A stretch of 64,000 nucleotides of DNA from Blautia massiliensis (ex Durand et al. 2017) (GCF_001487165.1 NZ_LN913006.1:2569804-2633803); one strand, 5' to 3'. Counted from the first letter of the stretch, positions 51,066-63,541 are shown. Made by a program: numbers and translations. The notes: a model not told the origin generated them from the sequence alone.

Positions 51066-52034
51066 TCATTCCAGATATTCAAACGGATCTACCGGCACGC
51101 CATCCTTTTTCATTGCAAAATAAAGATTCGGGCCTTCTACAGAATAATATTTGGTAGGTGCGCTGATATTTCCGATCACTTCGCCCTCCTTTACTGTGTC
51201 ACCTTCTGCCACAGTAAGGTCCTTCAGCTGCCCATATACTGCCTGATAACCATTTCCCAGCTCCATAGTCACAGTCGTTCCCGTACAGGCATCCTGTACA
51301 ACAGAAAGCACCTGGCCATCTGCCGCCGCATACACCGGCGCATCCTCCACTGCCTGCAAAGCAATGGCAGAGCTCACACGATACTGATCCAAAGTCGGAT
51401 AATATACGGTTTCATCCATATTGTAATCCACAAGAACCGTTCCTCTGACCGGCCATTCCATAATGGAATCCTCCGTAAAATCCAAAGCCTGTGCCGCAAT
51501 TCCGACAGCTGAGGTCTCTGCGGTATCTGTGGAAGCTCCAGCTCCGTTATTCACCGCTCCCTCTGCCGATGTATTTCCGGCATTATCTGCTGTATTTCCA
51601 GTGCCATCTGTGCGGCTTCTGTCTGCACCTGCTGCCGCAGACACGCTCCTATCCTCCGTACCACTTCCATTATCTGCATCTGCCGCTGCATTTTCGGCTG
51701 TACCACTTCCTGCAGTCTCACGGATGCTTCCTGTCACTCCATCTGCTCCGGCTTCTGAAGCTCCTGACAGACCTGCTTCATCTCCGGTTTCTCCATCAGA
51801 GATCTCATCCTGTGCTACATCCTGCCAGCCATCTCCGGCAGCTGCCGCATCCTCTGCGTTTTCCCCGTCCGAAAGCTCTTCTTCCAGCCCGGTCTCTTCT
51901 ACCTGTACAGAATTTTCCTCCTGGGGATTTTCTGCGATGGGCTTTGTTCCAAGCTGATAAACAGTAATCCCAAGTGCCGCCACTGCTGCCAGAACACCTC
52001 CGTTGATAATACCTCTCACAATTTTACTTTTCAT
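51066..52034 (-). CDS. spoIIQ: SpoIIQ-like M23-fold protein without zinc ligands
   Basis: The 322-residue protein has one N-terminal membrane segment (IINGGVLAAVAALGITVYQL), an acidic Ala/Gly/Asp-rich linker (~50-195) and a C-terminal LytM/M23 fold (YAAADGQVLSVVQDACTGTT; VAEGDTVKEGEVIGNI). The usual M23 zinc ligands HxxxD, and HxH in GpHLHFE, are replaced (SSAIAL; GPNLYFAMKKDG). SpoIIQ of Bacillus is likewise degenerate and forms the forespore side of the engulfment channel. spoIID directly upstream supports that role. Start at 52034 has GAGGTGG upstream; 39 further codons are open. Confidence 0.8.
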   Translation of the reverse strand: MKSKIVRGIINGGVLAAVAALGITVYQLGTKPIAENPQEENSVQVEETGLEEELSDGENAEDAAAAGDGWQDVAQDEISDGETGDEAGLSGASEAGADGVTGSIRETAGSGTAENAAADADNGSGTEDRSVSAAAGADRSRTDGTGNTADNAGNTSAEGAVNNGAGASTDTAETSAVGIAAQALDFTEDSIMEWPVRGTVLVDYNMDETVYYPTLDQYRVSSAIALQAVEDAPVYAAADGQVLSVVQDACTGTTVTMELGNGYQAVYGQLKDLTVAEGDTVKEGEVIGNISAPTKYYSVEGPNLYFAMKKDGVPVDPFEYLE

Positions 52035-52199
52035 ATTCTTTCCACCTCTGTCTGATATGTTCATTTTCAGTAACAGAAAAAACAGTAAAGCTGCCGTTTC
52101 GGTCACCATTTCTATATCTATAGAGTGTCCAGAATATGGCTGTCTATTCATTTTTTGAATATTTTTTTATCAGACGTTGCTTCGGATGCCTGACTTTCT

Positions 52200-53021
52200 T
52201 TAATCCTCAGCTTTCAGCTCCATCTCCGGAAAATATTTTTTCAGGATCTCCTCCGCACTGCTTCCGTTTTTTGCCATCTCATTTCCACCAAACTGGGAAA
52301 ATCCCACACCATGACCGCTGCCACGCACTCGCAGATAATAAATATCATCCTTTTTCTTCAAACTGAAATTCGCGGATTCCAGTCCCATTCCCGCTGCAAA
52401 GCTTTCTCCCTCCAGAAGTGTTTCCCCAATCGTAAGCTCTGTCACATAACCGGCACTGTCCCGTTTTTTGATCTTCAGCTCCCCGGAAAGCTGCCCCGCA
52501 GGAATTTCCACGATTTTTATACGATCCGGAGATTTTTTGTCCTCACTGCTATCTGCCGATTTCAGATATGTATACGCCTCATCATGAAAAACTTCTTCCC
52601 CGCTGCGGGTTTTCCCTGCGCTTCTCTTATGCCAGGGAGTCAGCCTCACTTTTCCTTCATATGTAAGTACCTGTCCATCCGTCTCTTTTGCTGCCTGCTC
52701 ATAGATCTGCCTTTTTTCTGCAAAAAAATATCTCCAGACTTCCTCTGTACTTCCGTTTTCCCTCAGGATCTCTGCCAGATTTTTCCCCTCACCCAGCCAC
52801 CTTTGAATATTCGACCGTGCGATCACAGTCTGCGCTTTTATGGTTTCTTTTTTCATATCCGGGGAAATCTGCGAAAAAACAATGACCGGGAGATATTCTT
52901 CCATATCCGGCACCCTCTCTGCCAGGACCCTCTCCGGTCCATTAATGGTTGCCGCCGAAAAATAAGGAAGAACAATTGCTAAAAACACCAGACAATATCG
53001 AAGAAGCGCATATTTTTTCAT
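52200..53021 (-). CDS. spoIID: Stage II sporulation protein D (SpoIID)
   Basis: The 273-residue protein has an N-terminal membrane anchor (LLRYCLVFLAIVLPYFSAAT) and the SpoIID domain: MEEYLPVIVFSQISPDMKKE, then TIKAQTVIARSNI, and a late GSGHGVGFSQFGGNEMAKNG. SpoIID is a lytic transglycosylase that trims peptidoglycan during engulfment. The catalytic Glu, normally in the SEMP-like motif, seems to be Gln here (FSQIS). TPWHKRSAGKT stands where the SCSGGxT-like zinc region is usual. The spoIIQ-like gene follows 165 bases downstream. Confidence 0.88.
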   Translation of the reverse strand: MKKYALLRYCLVFLAIVLPYFSAATINGPERVLAERVPDMEEYLPVIVFSQISPDMKKETIKAQTVIARSNIQRWLGEGKNLAEILRENGSTEEVWRYFFAEKRQIYEQAAKETDGQVLTYEGKVRLTPWHKRSAGKTRSGEEVFHDEAYTYLKSADSSEDKKSPDRIKIVEIPAGQLSGELKIKKRDSAGYVTELTIGETLLEGESFAAGMGLESANFSLKKKDDIYYLRVRGSGHGVGFSQFGGNEMAKNGSSAEEILKKYFPEMELKAED

Positions 53022-53256
53022 AAAAACACCATAAGCGTTCTTTTTCCTAATATATGTTCTTTTGCCAAAAATTATTATTTGCTGTATACTATAGCAGTTC
53101 TATGAATCAATGCATCAAAAAAAGTTATTCCGAACATGCTGCAGTAATTTATGGAAATGCTATATATCAATCGCTATATATCAATCCCAAAAGTATCTGC
53201 AGCGATCAGTCCTGCTCACCGCTTATTGCTTGCCACGAATGGAGGTATCACACACC

Positions 53257-54474
53257 ATGCTTGCCATCTTTCTCGCACCATTATATATTCTCATTAATAT
53301 TTATATCGTCCGCTGGATGATTTTGTGGATGGGTGCCTGCACTCATTTTTTTCAGACCTTTGCGTTCCGGGCATGCTTTGCAGGTGTTTATATTTTTCTG
53401 TCCACTTCTCTTCTGACCTGTTTTCTCATCCGGAAGCCCCCTGCGCTCCATCGCTTCCTGAAAAATACGGCAAATTATTTTCAGGGAACATTTCTTTACA
53501 TCCTGATCGTAATCGTAACTACAGATCTCTGCAGACTGATCCTGAAGCATACACTTCATCCGGCCTGGATGTATTCCCGGAAAGCCTTCGTAGTCACAGG
53601 CGCTGTCTGCACCCTTCTGATCATTGGTGTCAGTCTCTATGGGATTTTTAATCAGTGGAATATTAAGACAAAAACTTATGATGTGAAAATAGACAAGCAG
53701 GTGAAGGGAATGGACTCCCTGAAGATCGTCCTGCTCGCAGACATTCATTTCGGTTACAGTATCGGAGAAAAACATGCCGGGCTTCTTGTAAAAAAGATCA
53801 ACGCCGAAGATCCGGATCTGATCTGTATTGCAGGCGATATTTTTGATAACGAATATGAAGGGATCAAAAACCCGAAAAAAACAGCGGCCATTCTCCGTTC
53901 GCTGAAATCCAGATACGGCGTTTATGCCTGTTGGGGCAACCATGATCTCAGCGAACCGATTCTGGCCGGTTTTACCTTCCGCAATGCAAAAAAAGATTAT
54001 GATGATCCCAGAATGCGGAATTTTCTGGAATCTGCCAACATCCGGCTTCTCGATGACGAAACCGTCCTCATAGATAAACGGTTTTATCTGACAGGCCGTA
54101 AGGATCCTTCACGCTGCCGAAAAATGTCCGATACCCGTAAGGATCCTGACCAGCTTACAGCCTACCTTGACAAAACACTCCCGATTATTTTTATGGATCA
54201 TCAGCCCGGTCAGCTGGATGAAGTGGCAGCCGCAGGCGCAGACCTTGATCTCTGCGGCCATACTCATGACGGCCAGCTGTTCCCTCTGAACATCATCACC
54301 GGCCTGATCTGGGAAAATTCCTGCGGCTACCTGAAAAAGGGGACTATGCACAACATCGTTACCTCCGGTGCCGGCATATGGGGCCCGAATATGCGTACTG
54401 CCACAAACAGCGAGATCTGTTCGATCACAGTACATTTTTATCCTGCCAGACCTAACTCCTCTGATCCCTCATAA
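53257..54474 (+). CDS. Membrane-bound metallophosphoesterase (YkuE-like)
   Basis: The 405 residues begin with four hydrophobic segments (~1-130) and end with a calcineurin-like phosphoesterase domain: ADIHFGYSIGEKHAG (metal ligands), IAGDIFDNE, CWGNHDLSEP and GHTHDGQLFPL. The fold hydrolyses phosphoesters, perhaps of lipids or envelope material. The start at 53257 has GGAGGT nine bases upstream. The last 37 bases overlap the end of the convergent gene at 54438. The leader contains two adjacent copies of GCTATATATCAATC (53158-53185). Confidence 0.9.
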   Translation: MLAIFLAPLYILINIYIVRWMILWMGACTHFFQTFAFRACFAGVYIFLSTSLLTCFLIRKPPALHRFLKNTANYFQGTFLYILIVIVTTDLCRLILKHTLHPAWMYSRKAFVVTGAVCTLLIIGVSLYGIFNQWNIKTKTYDVKIDKQVKGMDSLKIVLLADIHFGYSIGEKHAGLLVKKINAEDPDLICIAGDIFDNEYEGIKNPKKTAAILRSLKSRYGVYACWGNHDLSEPILAGFTFRNAKKDYDDPRMRNFLESANIRLLDDETVLIDKRFYLTGRKDPSRCRKMSDTRKDPDQLTAYLDKTLPIIFMDHQPGQLDEVAAAGADLDLCGHTHDGQLFPLNIITGLIWENSCGYLKKGTMHNIVTSGAGIWGPNMRTATNSEICSITVHFYPARPNSSDPS

Positions 54475-57400
54475 ATATCTTCCACCGGCAGCTCCTCCGC
54501 ACGCTCACTATCCTCTTCTGTTCCGTCATTTTCTTCTTCCGTTTCAGAGTCCTTCGGAAACTCAATTACTTCAGCCGTATCACCACTTTCTGATATCTCC
54601 GGCTCTTCACTGGAATCATCAAATATCTCTTCCTCAGTATTATCGTCCGTCTTTCCTTCTTCAGAACTCATATTGAGTTCCTCGCTGCTCTCTTCTTCAA
54701 CTTTCTTTTCACTGTTTCGGATGATCTCAAGGGCTTCTGTTTCTGAAATAATGCCTGAATTATCTTCCATTGCATTTGCTTCCGGCACTTCATAATCATA
54801 TACAAAGGTATTGACTGGCATAAGCTTGTTTGACTGCACATCATAGTCAAATACATGCCACAGGTATCCTTCCCTGTTAACCGGTACATTTGCCTGGTAG
54901 ATCTGTTTTCCACCCCGGTAAACGGTTACTTTGGCTGACGAAGCAGATAATTCTGTACTCGCATCATCTTCACCATTTGTATAATCGTATACATAAAAGC
55001 TATATTTTCTTCCGGTGAAGCCTTTGTATATGGTTGTTGTTTCCGGTCCATAGCTGCTTGTATCATCCAGATCCAGATTTGCTATTACATCTCCATCCTC
55101 TGAATATGCATTTTTATCCCTATAGTATACATGGAAGTAGTCATCTCCGTTTTCATCAGCAGGTCCCAGCAGATGAGAATCCAGATCTCGCGGAGTTTCT
55201 CCCCATGTAAGCACGATTTGAAGAAGTCCCTCATCTCCTGCACTGATATTGGTCGGTGACATTGTTACATCACGTTCACTGCATGCATTTGCCTGAACTA
55301 CAACATTGATATGGGCAGAAACAAAATCTTCATTGCTTGCATTCAGCGTATAGTTTCCGGCTGGCACGGTCAACGTATAGGTTCCATCTGCTGATACGCC
55401 TTCTTTCACAGTTTCTCCGATCACATTATCCCAGCCCTTACGTAATTCATAAGTTACATTTTCTATATTTCCACCGGTCATGGAATGAATAAATCTTCCA
55501 CTCAGCTCACCATCTCCGGCTTCTGCTCTGGATACCATCAGGAAAGATTCTGCGTATGTGATCTGGTTCGCTGATACTCCCATGGAACTGCTTTCATATT
55601 TCTGGTAACCGGTTGCTGTGACAACAATTTTGTAGATTCCTTCATCAAGATCATTAAATGAATAAGTTCCATCTTCTTTCGTGAAAGTTTTTTCAACCTT
55701 GACTGTTCCGGAATATGCTTCCACGCTGGCATTTTTTACAGGAGCTTTACTGTTTGAATCCAAAACGCTTCCCTCAATGCTTCCGGCTCCGACTGTACAT
55801 TTATCTACCAGTGTTCCATTTTCAAAATGAACCTTCAATTTTAGTGGATTATCGTCATCATCAGACAGAAAATCCTTGGACAACGTATAATGCCATACCG
55901 TTTTCAGGAACTTTCCGACCACCGTATCCGGATTCAACTCACCCGCTGCGTAAATATAGGTTCTTACATCAGAACAAAGCACATTTCCGGCATCACGAAC
56001 TGTATAGGATACGCTTGCCTTTGCCGCAGGTCCTACCTTAATATCAATTCCTGCCAGATCCCATGTCTCCAATGCAGTCAGATTTAATCCAAACTGAAGA
56101 CCGCATTTCGCAGATCCTTCTATTGTGACCGGTGTCAAAGTCTGACTGAAATCATGGATAAATCTTCCATTTCCATCTTTGAATTCATATCCGCCGGTTG
56201 CTTCAACGGAATATTTCACAACAAACTGCCCGGACACATCATAAAACAGAGAAACCACCAGATCTGCAGAAAGACCAGTTGTACCAAGCTTTATAGGAAC
56301 TCGTCCCAGTTCAAGTACATCGCTGACTGTTTCCATAGTTCCACTTGCATGTTTGATCTGCTGCTCTGAATTCACGCCACTTATATAAAGTCCGCCTTCG
56401 AAATCAGCTTTTCCTGTAACTGACGCAATAAAATGCCTTACCTCTATCTTTCCCCAGCTAAATCCGGCATCCAGCTTACAGCTTACATCCGGAATCGTAA
56501 CAGCAACAGAACCGGATAGCTTCACCTTATCATTAAATTTATGATTAAGATCAAATTTCAATTTACCTGGAACCGGAATACTTCCGCCGAGAGTAAGTCC
56601 TCCTGCCGGCACCTCACTTGAATTTTCCGGAATATACTCATATTGAACGCCCTCTGCAGTTACCTGCATATTTTCCGGATCTGCAATTCCTGCACCTTCA
56701 AAATCAATTGATTTGTAAACCTCTGAAATATCATCCGGTTTGCCGGCCTTAATGATCAGACGGCCCAGTCCGTCCTTTGTGATATTCTGGACTTTTAATG
56801 CAATATCTGTATCTGTTCCCATTTCCTTTGCAGAAAACAGTACAACCTTTCCGGTTTCCAGATTTTTATAAGCATTTCCATCTTTTACTGTGATCGTATA
56901 AGTTCCGTCACTGTTCTGGACAACATTGTATATATTTTTGGAAGTATCTTTGACTTCAACTACATTTGTTGCATAGGTAACCTTGCTGTCATAATTCTCA
57001 TCGATTACTGAGTCCTCAGTGATCTGGTCGATAGCTTTTAAGATCTGAGCTGCATCATTTCCGTTAATTGCCTTCTCCGGTTCAAAGGTATCTCCATTCA
57101 GAGACAGCATATTCTTTTTCAGTGCAATAGCTACAACATTTTTATACCTGATCTGAGCCGCATCTGCACATGTCGGTTCTTCATCCGTAGTTTCATATCC
57201 CATAAGCATTACTGCTGTATATGCGGCAAACTCTCTTGTTGCATATTCGTCAGGATAAAAATATGGAACATCCTGCTCATCGGTTTCATCGGGAATGATT
57301 CCCATAGTTTTTGCAATTTCTGCTGCGATTCCATTTTCATTTTCTCTGGTATCAGCATAATAATAATTTTTGCTATCAAACTGCTCTTCATACTTGCAGC

Positions 57401-58442
57401 CAACTTTATCCAGAAGAAGTTTTACCCATTCACCTCTGGTGTATTCATGTCCGGAATCCTGCACGTATTTTTTCGTAACAAAAATCCTTGCAAAGATTTT
57501 TATTCCTTTTACTTTGGCAACGATCGATGTATTTCCCTCTCCGACTGCCTGGACAACACCTGTTTTTGTTACTGTTGCAATTTTCTGATCAGCAGATGAC
57601 CAGCTTACTTTAACACCCTTTTCCTTAAAACCAAGCTGGATACTTTCCCCTTCTTCCAGAGTAGCTTTTTGATTTTTCAGTGTTGGTTTCACAACTGTTA
57701 TCTTACATCGATATGTTCTCTTCTTGGAATCTTTAAAGGTTACTGTACATGTTCCTGTTCCTGTTACAGAAACCGTACCATCTTTTTTTACCTTGGCAAC
57801 CTTTGTATTTGAACTTGAGGCAGTTTTGATCACATCACCCTTTATCGAAAGTTTCCTGGATGTATTCGCTGTTCCCCATACAAATTTTAAGCTCTTTGCA
57901 GACAGATAAGGATTTTTTACAGTAACCTTACAGGTATATACTTTTTTTCCTATTTTAGCTTTAACCACGGTTGTTCCGGTTTTTACTGCTGTTATTTTTC
58001 CCTTAGAGCTGACTTTAACGATTTTTTTATTGGCAGAACTCCATACCGTCTTTCCCGAAACACCGTTTACTTTTAACTGCAGACTTTTTCCCTTTACATA
58101 CAATACGGCTTTTTTCACTGACATTCCCGGGCTTTTTACTGTAACCTTACAGGTTAATGTCTTTTTGGCAATTCTGGCCTTTACTGTTGCGGTTCCGGTC
58201 TTCACAGCCGTTATCTTTCCCTTTGACGAAACCTTTACAACTTTATTATTGGAAGAAGACCATTTCACGGCTTTCTTCCAGTTTACAACCTTTAACTGTG
58301 ATGTTTTTCCCACGTACAAAACCTTTTTTGTACTGTTCAGTCTGGGATTTGCAGCTGCATTTGCTGGCATGCTGATTCCTAAGATCAACATCAGGATCAG
58401 CATCAGCGGCAGCAATTTTTTTGATGCACTTTTTCTCTTCAT
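54438..58442 (-). CDS. Large secreted protein with Ig-like repeats, SLH-like and DUF2135-like domains
   Basis: The 1334-residue protein has a signal peptide (LLPLMLILMLILGISMPANA). Four BIG2-like domains follow (~30-330; each with WSSSNNKVVKVSSKGKITAV or a variant). A region with RGEWVKLLLDKVG and TREFAAYTAVMLMGY (~335-480) resembles S-layer homology repeats. Then a beta-rich middle (~500-890), a carboxypeptidase-regulatory domain (GSIEGSVLDSNSKAPVKNAS), a second such unit and a DUF2135/YfaP-like domain (LQIVLTWGETPRDLDSHLLG). It ends in an acidic Glu/Ser tail. Probably cell-wall associated. ATG at 58442 is preferred to GTG at 58448. Confidence 0.87.
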   Translation of the reverse strand: MKRKSASKKLLPLMLILMLILGISMPANAAANPRLNSTKKVLYVGKTSQLKVVNWKKAVKWSSSNNKVVKVSSKGKITAVKTGTATVKARIAKKTLTCKVTVKSPGMSVKKAVLYVKGKSLQLKVNGVSGKTVWSSANKKIVKVSSKGKITAVKTGTTVVKAKIGKKVYTCKVTVKNPYLSAKSLKFVWGTANTSRKLSIKGDVIKTASSSNTKVAKVKKDGTVSVTGTGTCTVTFKDSKKRTYRCKITVVKPTLKNQKATLEEGESIQLGFKEKGVKVSWSSADQKIATVTKTGVVQAVGEGNTSIVAKVKGIKIFARIFVTKKYVQDSGHEYTRGEWVKLLLDKVGCKYEEQFDSKNYYYADTRENENGIAAEIAKTMGIIPDETDEQDVPYFYPDEYATREFAAYTAVMLMGYETTDEEPTCADAAQIRYKNVVAIALKKNMLSLNGDTFEPEKAINGNDAAQILKAIDQITEDSVIDENYDSKVTYATNVVEVKDTSKNIYNVVQNSDGTYTITVKDGNAYKNLETGKVVLFSAKEMGTDTDIALKVQNITKDGLGRLIIKAGKPDDISEVYKSIDFEGAGIADPENMQVTAEGVQYEYIPENSSEVPAGGLTLGGSIPVPGKLKFDLNHKFNDKVKLSGSVAVTIPDVSCKLDAGFSWGKIEVRHFIASVTGKADFEGGLYISGVNSEQQIKHASGTMETVSDVLELGRVPIKLGTTGLSADLVVSLFYDVSGQFVVKYSVEATGGYEFKDGNGRFIHDFSQTLTPVTIEGSAKCGLQFGLNLTALETWDLAGIDIKVGPAAKASVSYTVRDAGNVLCSDVRTYIYAAGELNPDTVVGKFLKTVWHYTLSKDFLSDDDDNPLKLKVHFENGTLVDKCTVGAGSIEGSVLDSNSKAPVKNASVEAYSGTVKVEKTFTKEDGTYSFNDLDEGIYKIVVTATGYQKYESSSMGVSANQITYAESFLMVSRAEAGDGELSGRFIHSMTGGNIENVTYELRKGWDNVIGETVKEGVSADGTYTLTVPAGNYTLNASNEDFVSAHINVVVQANACSERDVTMSPTNISAGDEGLLQIVLTWGETPRDLDSHLLGPADENGDDYFHVYYRDKNAYSEDGDVIANLDLDDTSSYGPETTTIYKGFTGRKYSFYVYDYTNGEDDASTELSASSAKVTVYRGGKQIYQANVPVNREGYLWHVFDYDVQSNKLMPVNTFVYDYEVPEANAMEDNSGIISETEALEIIRNSEKKVEEESSEELNMSSEEGKTDDNTEEEIFDDSSEEPEISESGDTAEVIEFPKDSETEEENDGTEEDSERAEELPVEDIYEGSEELGLAG

Positions 58443-58571
58443 AAGCACTTTTCCCTTCTGCTGTACTATGCTATAATGTTCATCAATTATAAATTTTCGA
58501 GATCATTCGAAATCATTTATAATTAATTCCCCGTAAATTATCAGACTATCAACCAAGAAAGGAGAAAAATC

Positions 58572-58991
58572 ATGAGTGTCACCGTAAATCCAAAAGCACG
58601 CCAAATTTTACCGGTTATTCTGGGCTGCTGCGTAATCGGAACTGTTTTTTTTCTGGCAATAACTATCTGTTCCGCCATAAAATATCATGATTACGTACCT
58701 GTAGATGCTATTATATCATCTGTCAGCCGCTCAAATAATCCTAACAAGCCTCATAGTTCCAATTATCATAACTATGTGAAGTACTCTTACACCTACAAGG
58801 AACAAGACTACACAGCTGACCGAATCGAGTTTTTACGCCTCGGCAAAGCCCCCGGAAAGCATGTTCAGATTAAATGTGATCCGCAGAATCCAAACCAGAT
58901 CCAGAATATCTATTCTATGACCATCTGTATTGTCTTCCTGGTAATCCTGATCATAACAGATTTCCTGCTCATTCTTATGATAAAGTCTTAA
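58572..58991 (+). CDS. DUF3592 family membrane protein
   Basis: The 139 residues have two membrane segments (~14-36 and ~115-136) around an extracytoplasmic part with VPVDAIISSVSRSN, VKYSYTYKEQDYTAD and PGKHVQIKCDPQNPNQI, the DUF3592 pattern. No function is known. AAAGGAGA precedes the ATG. It is divergent from the large secreted protein, with 130 bases between them, where promoters for both must lie. Confidence 0.8.
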   Translation: MSVTVNPKARQILPVILGCCVIGTVFFLAITICSAIKYHDYVPVDAIISSVSRSNNPNKPHSSNYHNYVKYSYTYKEQDYTADRIEFLRLGKAPGKHVQIKCDPQNPNQIQNIYSMTICIVFLVILIITDFLLILMIKS

Positions 58992-59185
58992 TACTGTACA
59001 GCTATGCTCTAATTATATAACATTTTTATCTCTTGAACTTTGTCAAATTTGTCGCAAAGTGAACATTTTTTGTCGAAAATGTCCATAATAATTTTTTTAT
59101 CGCATTGACATATCCTACCATTGAAATCCTACTCGATGACTCTGCTGATTCGTTCGTCAGTACGTAATTTTCTATGATATAAAAA

Positions 59186-59221
59186 AGACGGTTACGCTGA
59201 ATCACAACGTAACCGTCTTCC
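59186..59221 (-). terminator. Terminator of the rRNA/tRNA transcript
   Basis: AAGACGGTTACG pairs with CGTAACCGTCTT around a short loop. The minus strand continues with TTTTTTATATC. It lies ~90 bases after tRNA-Lys, the last gene of the cluster. Confidence 0.85.
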
Positions 59222-59309
59222 TTTATACTATACTCGCACAGATATAAAACAAAATTCCCACCTACTGCCTTGAGCAATAAATGGGAATTTATCTGATCCA
59301 CTTAAAAAG

Positions 59310-59382
59310 TGAGGCATCGGGGATTCGAACCCCGGACAACTTGATTAAAAGTCAAGTGCTCTACCGACTGAGCTAATACCCC
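59310..59382 (-). tRNA. tRNA-Lys (TTT)
   Basis: Acceptor GGGGTAT/ATGCCTC (two wobble pairs), D arm with GCTCAGTCGGTAGAGC, anticodon loop CTTTTAA (anticodon TTT), T arm CGGGGTTCGAATCCCCG, discriminator A. It is the last gene of the rRNA-linked tRNA cluster. Confidence 0.93.
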
Positions 59383-59447
59383 ATATTTACATTAAAACAT
59401 GCCCAGGCTTTTTCTAACCAGCCGTTCGTATGTTTTACATTAAAACA

Positions 59448-59520
<73 letters not shown>

Positions 59521-59525
59521 ATAAG

Positions 59526-59599
59526 TAGCGGGGACAGGATTTGAACCTATGACCTTCGGGTTATGAGCCCGACGAGCTTCCAGACTGCTCCACCCCGCG
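59526..59599 (-). tRNA. Initiator tRNA-fMet (CAT)
   Basis: The 5' end CGCGGGG pairs with CCCCGC and leaves C1 unpaired against U72, the mark of initiator tRNA. The anticodon stem has GGG/CCC (GTCGGGCTCATAACCCGA), also typical of initiators; anticodon CAT. Confidence 0.93.
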
Positions 59600-59614
59600 T
59601 TATTAAATGTTAAA

Positions 59615-59687
59615 AGCCGATGATCGGACTCGAACCGATAACCTGCTGATTACAAATCAGCTGCTCTGCCAATTGAGCCACATCGGC
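59615..59687 (-). tRNA. tRNA-Thr (TGT)
   Basis: Acceptor GCCGATG/CATCGGC, anticodon loop TTTGTAA (anticodon TGT), T arm with GGTTCGAGTCC, discriminator T. Confidence 0.93.
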
Positions 59688-59694
59688 ATTTAAG

Positions 59695-59776
59695 TGGATG
59701 GAGAAGGATTCGAACCTTCGAAGGCGGTGCCAACAGATTTACAGTCTGCCCCCTTTGGCCACTCGGGAATCCATCC
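59695..59776 (-). tRNA. tRNA-Tyr (GTA)
   Basis: Acceptor GGATGGA/TCCATCC, anticodon loop CTGTAAA (anticodon GTA) and a long variable arm give a class II tRNA of 82 bases. T arm with GGTTCGAATCC, discriminator A. Confidence 0.93.
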
Positions 59777-59784
59777 ATAATCTA

Positions 59785-59857
59785 TGGGACCTATAGGGCT
59801 CGAACCTATGACCCTCTGCTTGTAAGGCAGATGCTCTCCCAGCTGAGCTAAGATCCC
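59785..59857 (-). tRNA. tRNA-Val (TAC)
   Basis: Acceptor GGGATCT/AGGTCCC, D arm GCTCAGCTGGGAGAGC, anticodon TAC in CTTACAA, T arm with GGTTCGAGCCC, discriminator A. Confidence 0.93.
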
Positions 59858-59886
59858 ATATTTAATTCATTACAGCTAAGCTGTAA

Positions 59887-59960
59887 CGACCCAGAAGAGA
59901 CTCGAACTCTCGACCTCCGCCGTGACAGGGCGGCGCTCTAACCAACTGAGCCACTGGGCC
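59887..59960 (-). tRNA. tRNA-Asp (GTC)
   Basis: Acceptor GGCCCAG/CTGGGTC, anticodon loop CTGTCAC (anticodon GTC), T arm with AGTTCGAGTCT, discriminator G as usual for Asp. It is the first tRNA after 23S; no 5S gene lies in the 86-base gap before it. Confidence 0.93.
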
Positions 59961-60046
59961 ATTTTAAGGTTTGTACCTTAAAAACTACATACATGCTTGT
60001 TGATCGTTAATCAAACTCTTTGAATCAATTCTTAACCTGCGTTTCT

Positions 60047-62932
<2,886 letters not shown>

Positions 62933-63248
62933 TTTCGCTTCATCACCCTAGCGTAGGTGATGCGGTCTCTTGATTCTCGTGTTTTCCGATACTCTCGTAT
63001 CTTCCGACATGTGTTTGATTACTCTGTTCAATAACAGATAAATCGATGTCTTCCTATCTTTGCGTTTGCATTAATTTCTTAATACTTTGCGTTTAAGGAT
63101 ATTTGATTAACTTAATCAAATCTCATGTATGCAGTTTTCAAGGTACAATATCGGGCTTTAATACTTAACACCCGAGTGGGCTTAAGTGGACCTTTGCCCT
63201 ATTGCTCATGATTATGAACTTTTCGGGGTTCTGGTTCATTTAAACCAG
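62933..63248. other. Spacer between tRNA-Ile and 23S rRNA
   Basis: This 316-base spacer has no gene. It contains TGGACCTTTG- and CATCACCCTAGCGTAGGTGATG-like stems; the latter (CATCACC/GGTGATG, 62940-62962) should take part in the 23S processing stalk. A 17-base copy of the 3' end of tRNA-Ile occurs at 63175-63191. Confidence 0.6.
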
Positions 63249-63322
<74 letters not shown>

Positions 63323-63345
63323 ATCTTGAAATCTTTCGATTTCAG

Positions 63346-63418
63346 TGGAGATGAAGAGATTCGAACTCTCGACCCCCTGCTTGCAAGGCAGGTGCTCTCC
63401 CAACTGAGCTACATCCCC
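63346..63418 (-). tRNA. tRNA-Ala (TGC)
   Basis: Acceptor GGGGATG/CATCTCC, anticodon loop CTTGCAA (anticodon TGC), T arm with AGTTCGAATCT, discriminator A. It follows the 5S gene by only six bases. Confidence 0.94.
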
Positions 63419-63424
63419 ATTTGA

Positions 63425-63541
63425 TCTGGCAGCCACCTGCTCTCCCACACCGTCTCCAGTGCAGTACCATCGGCCGCTTAGGTCTTAACCGTCGTGTTCG
63501 GGATGGGAACGGGTGTGTCCCCTAAGCGCATCGCTACCAGA
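63425..63541 (-). rRNA. rrf: 5S ribosomal RNA (between 16S and 23S)
   Basis: The minus strand reads TCTGGTAGCGATGCGCTTAG at the 5' end, then the conserved CCCGTTCCCATCCCGAACAC, GTTAAGACCTAAGCG and a 3' end GGCTGCCAGA that pairs with the 5' end. Length of 117 is normal. Its place, 67 bases after 16S and before tRNA-Ala, differs from the usual 16S-23S-5S order. Confidence 0.95.

Noticed and set aside
59026..59301. 91-codon minus-strand ORF after the tRNA cluster
   Set aside because: It runs through the operon terminator, has no ribosome site and resembles nothing known.
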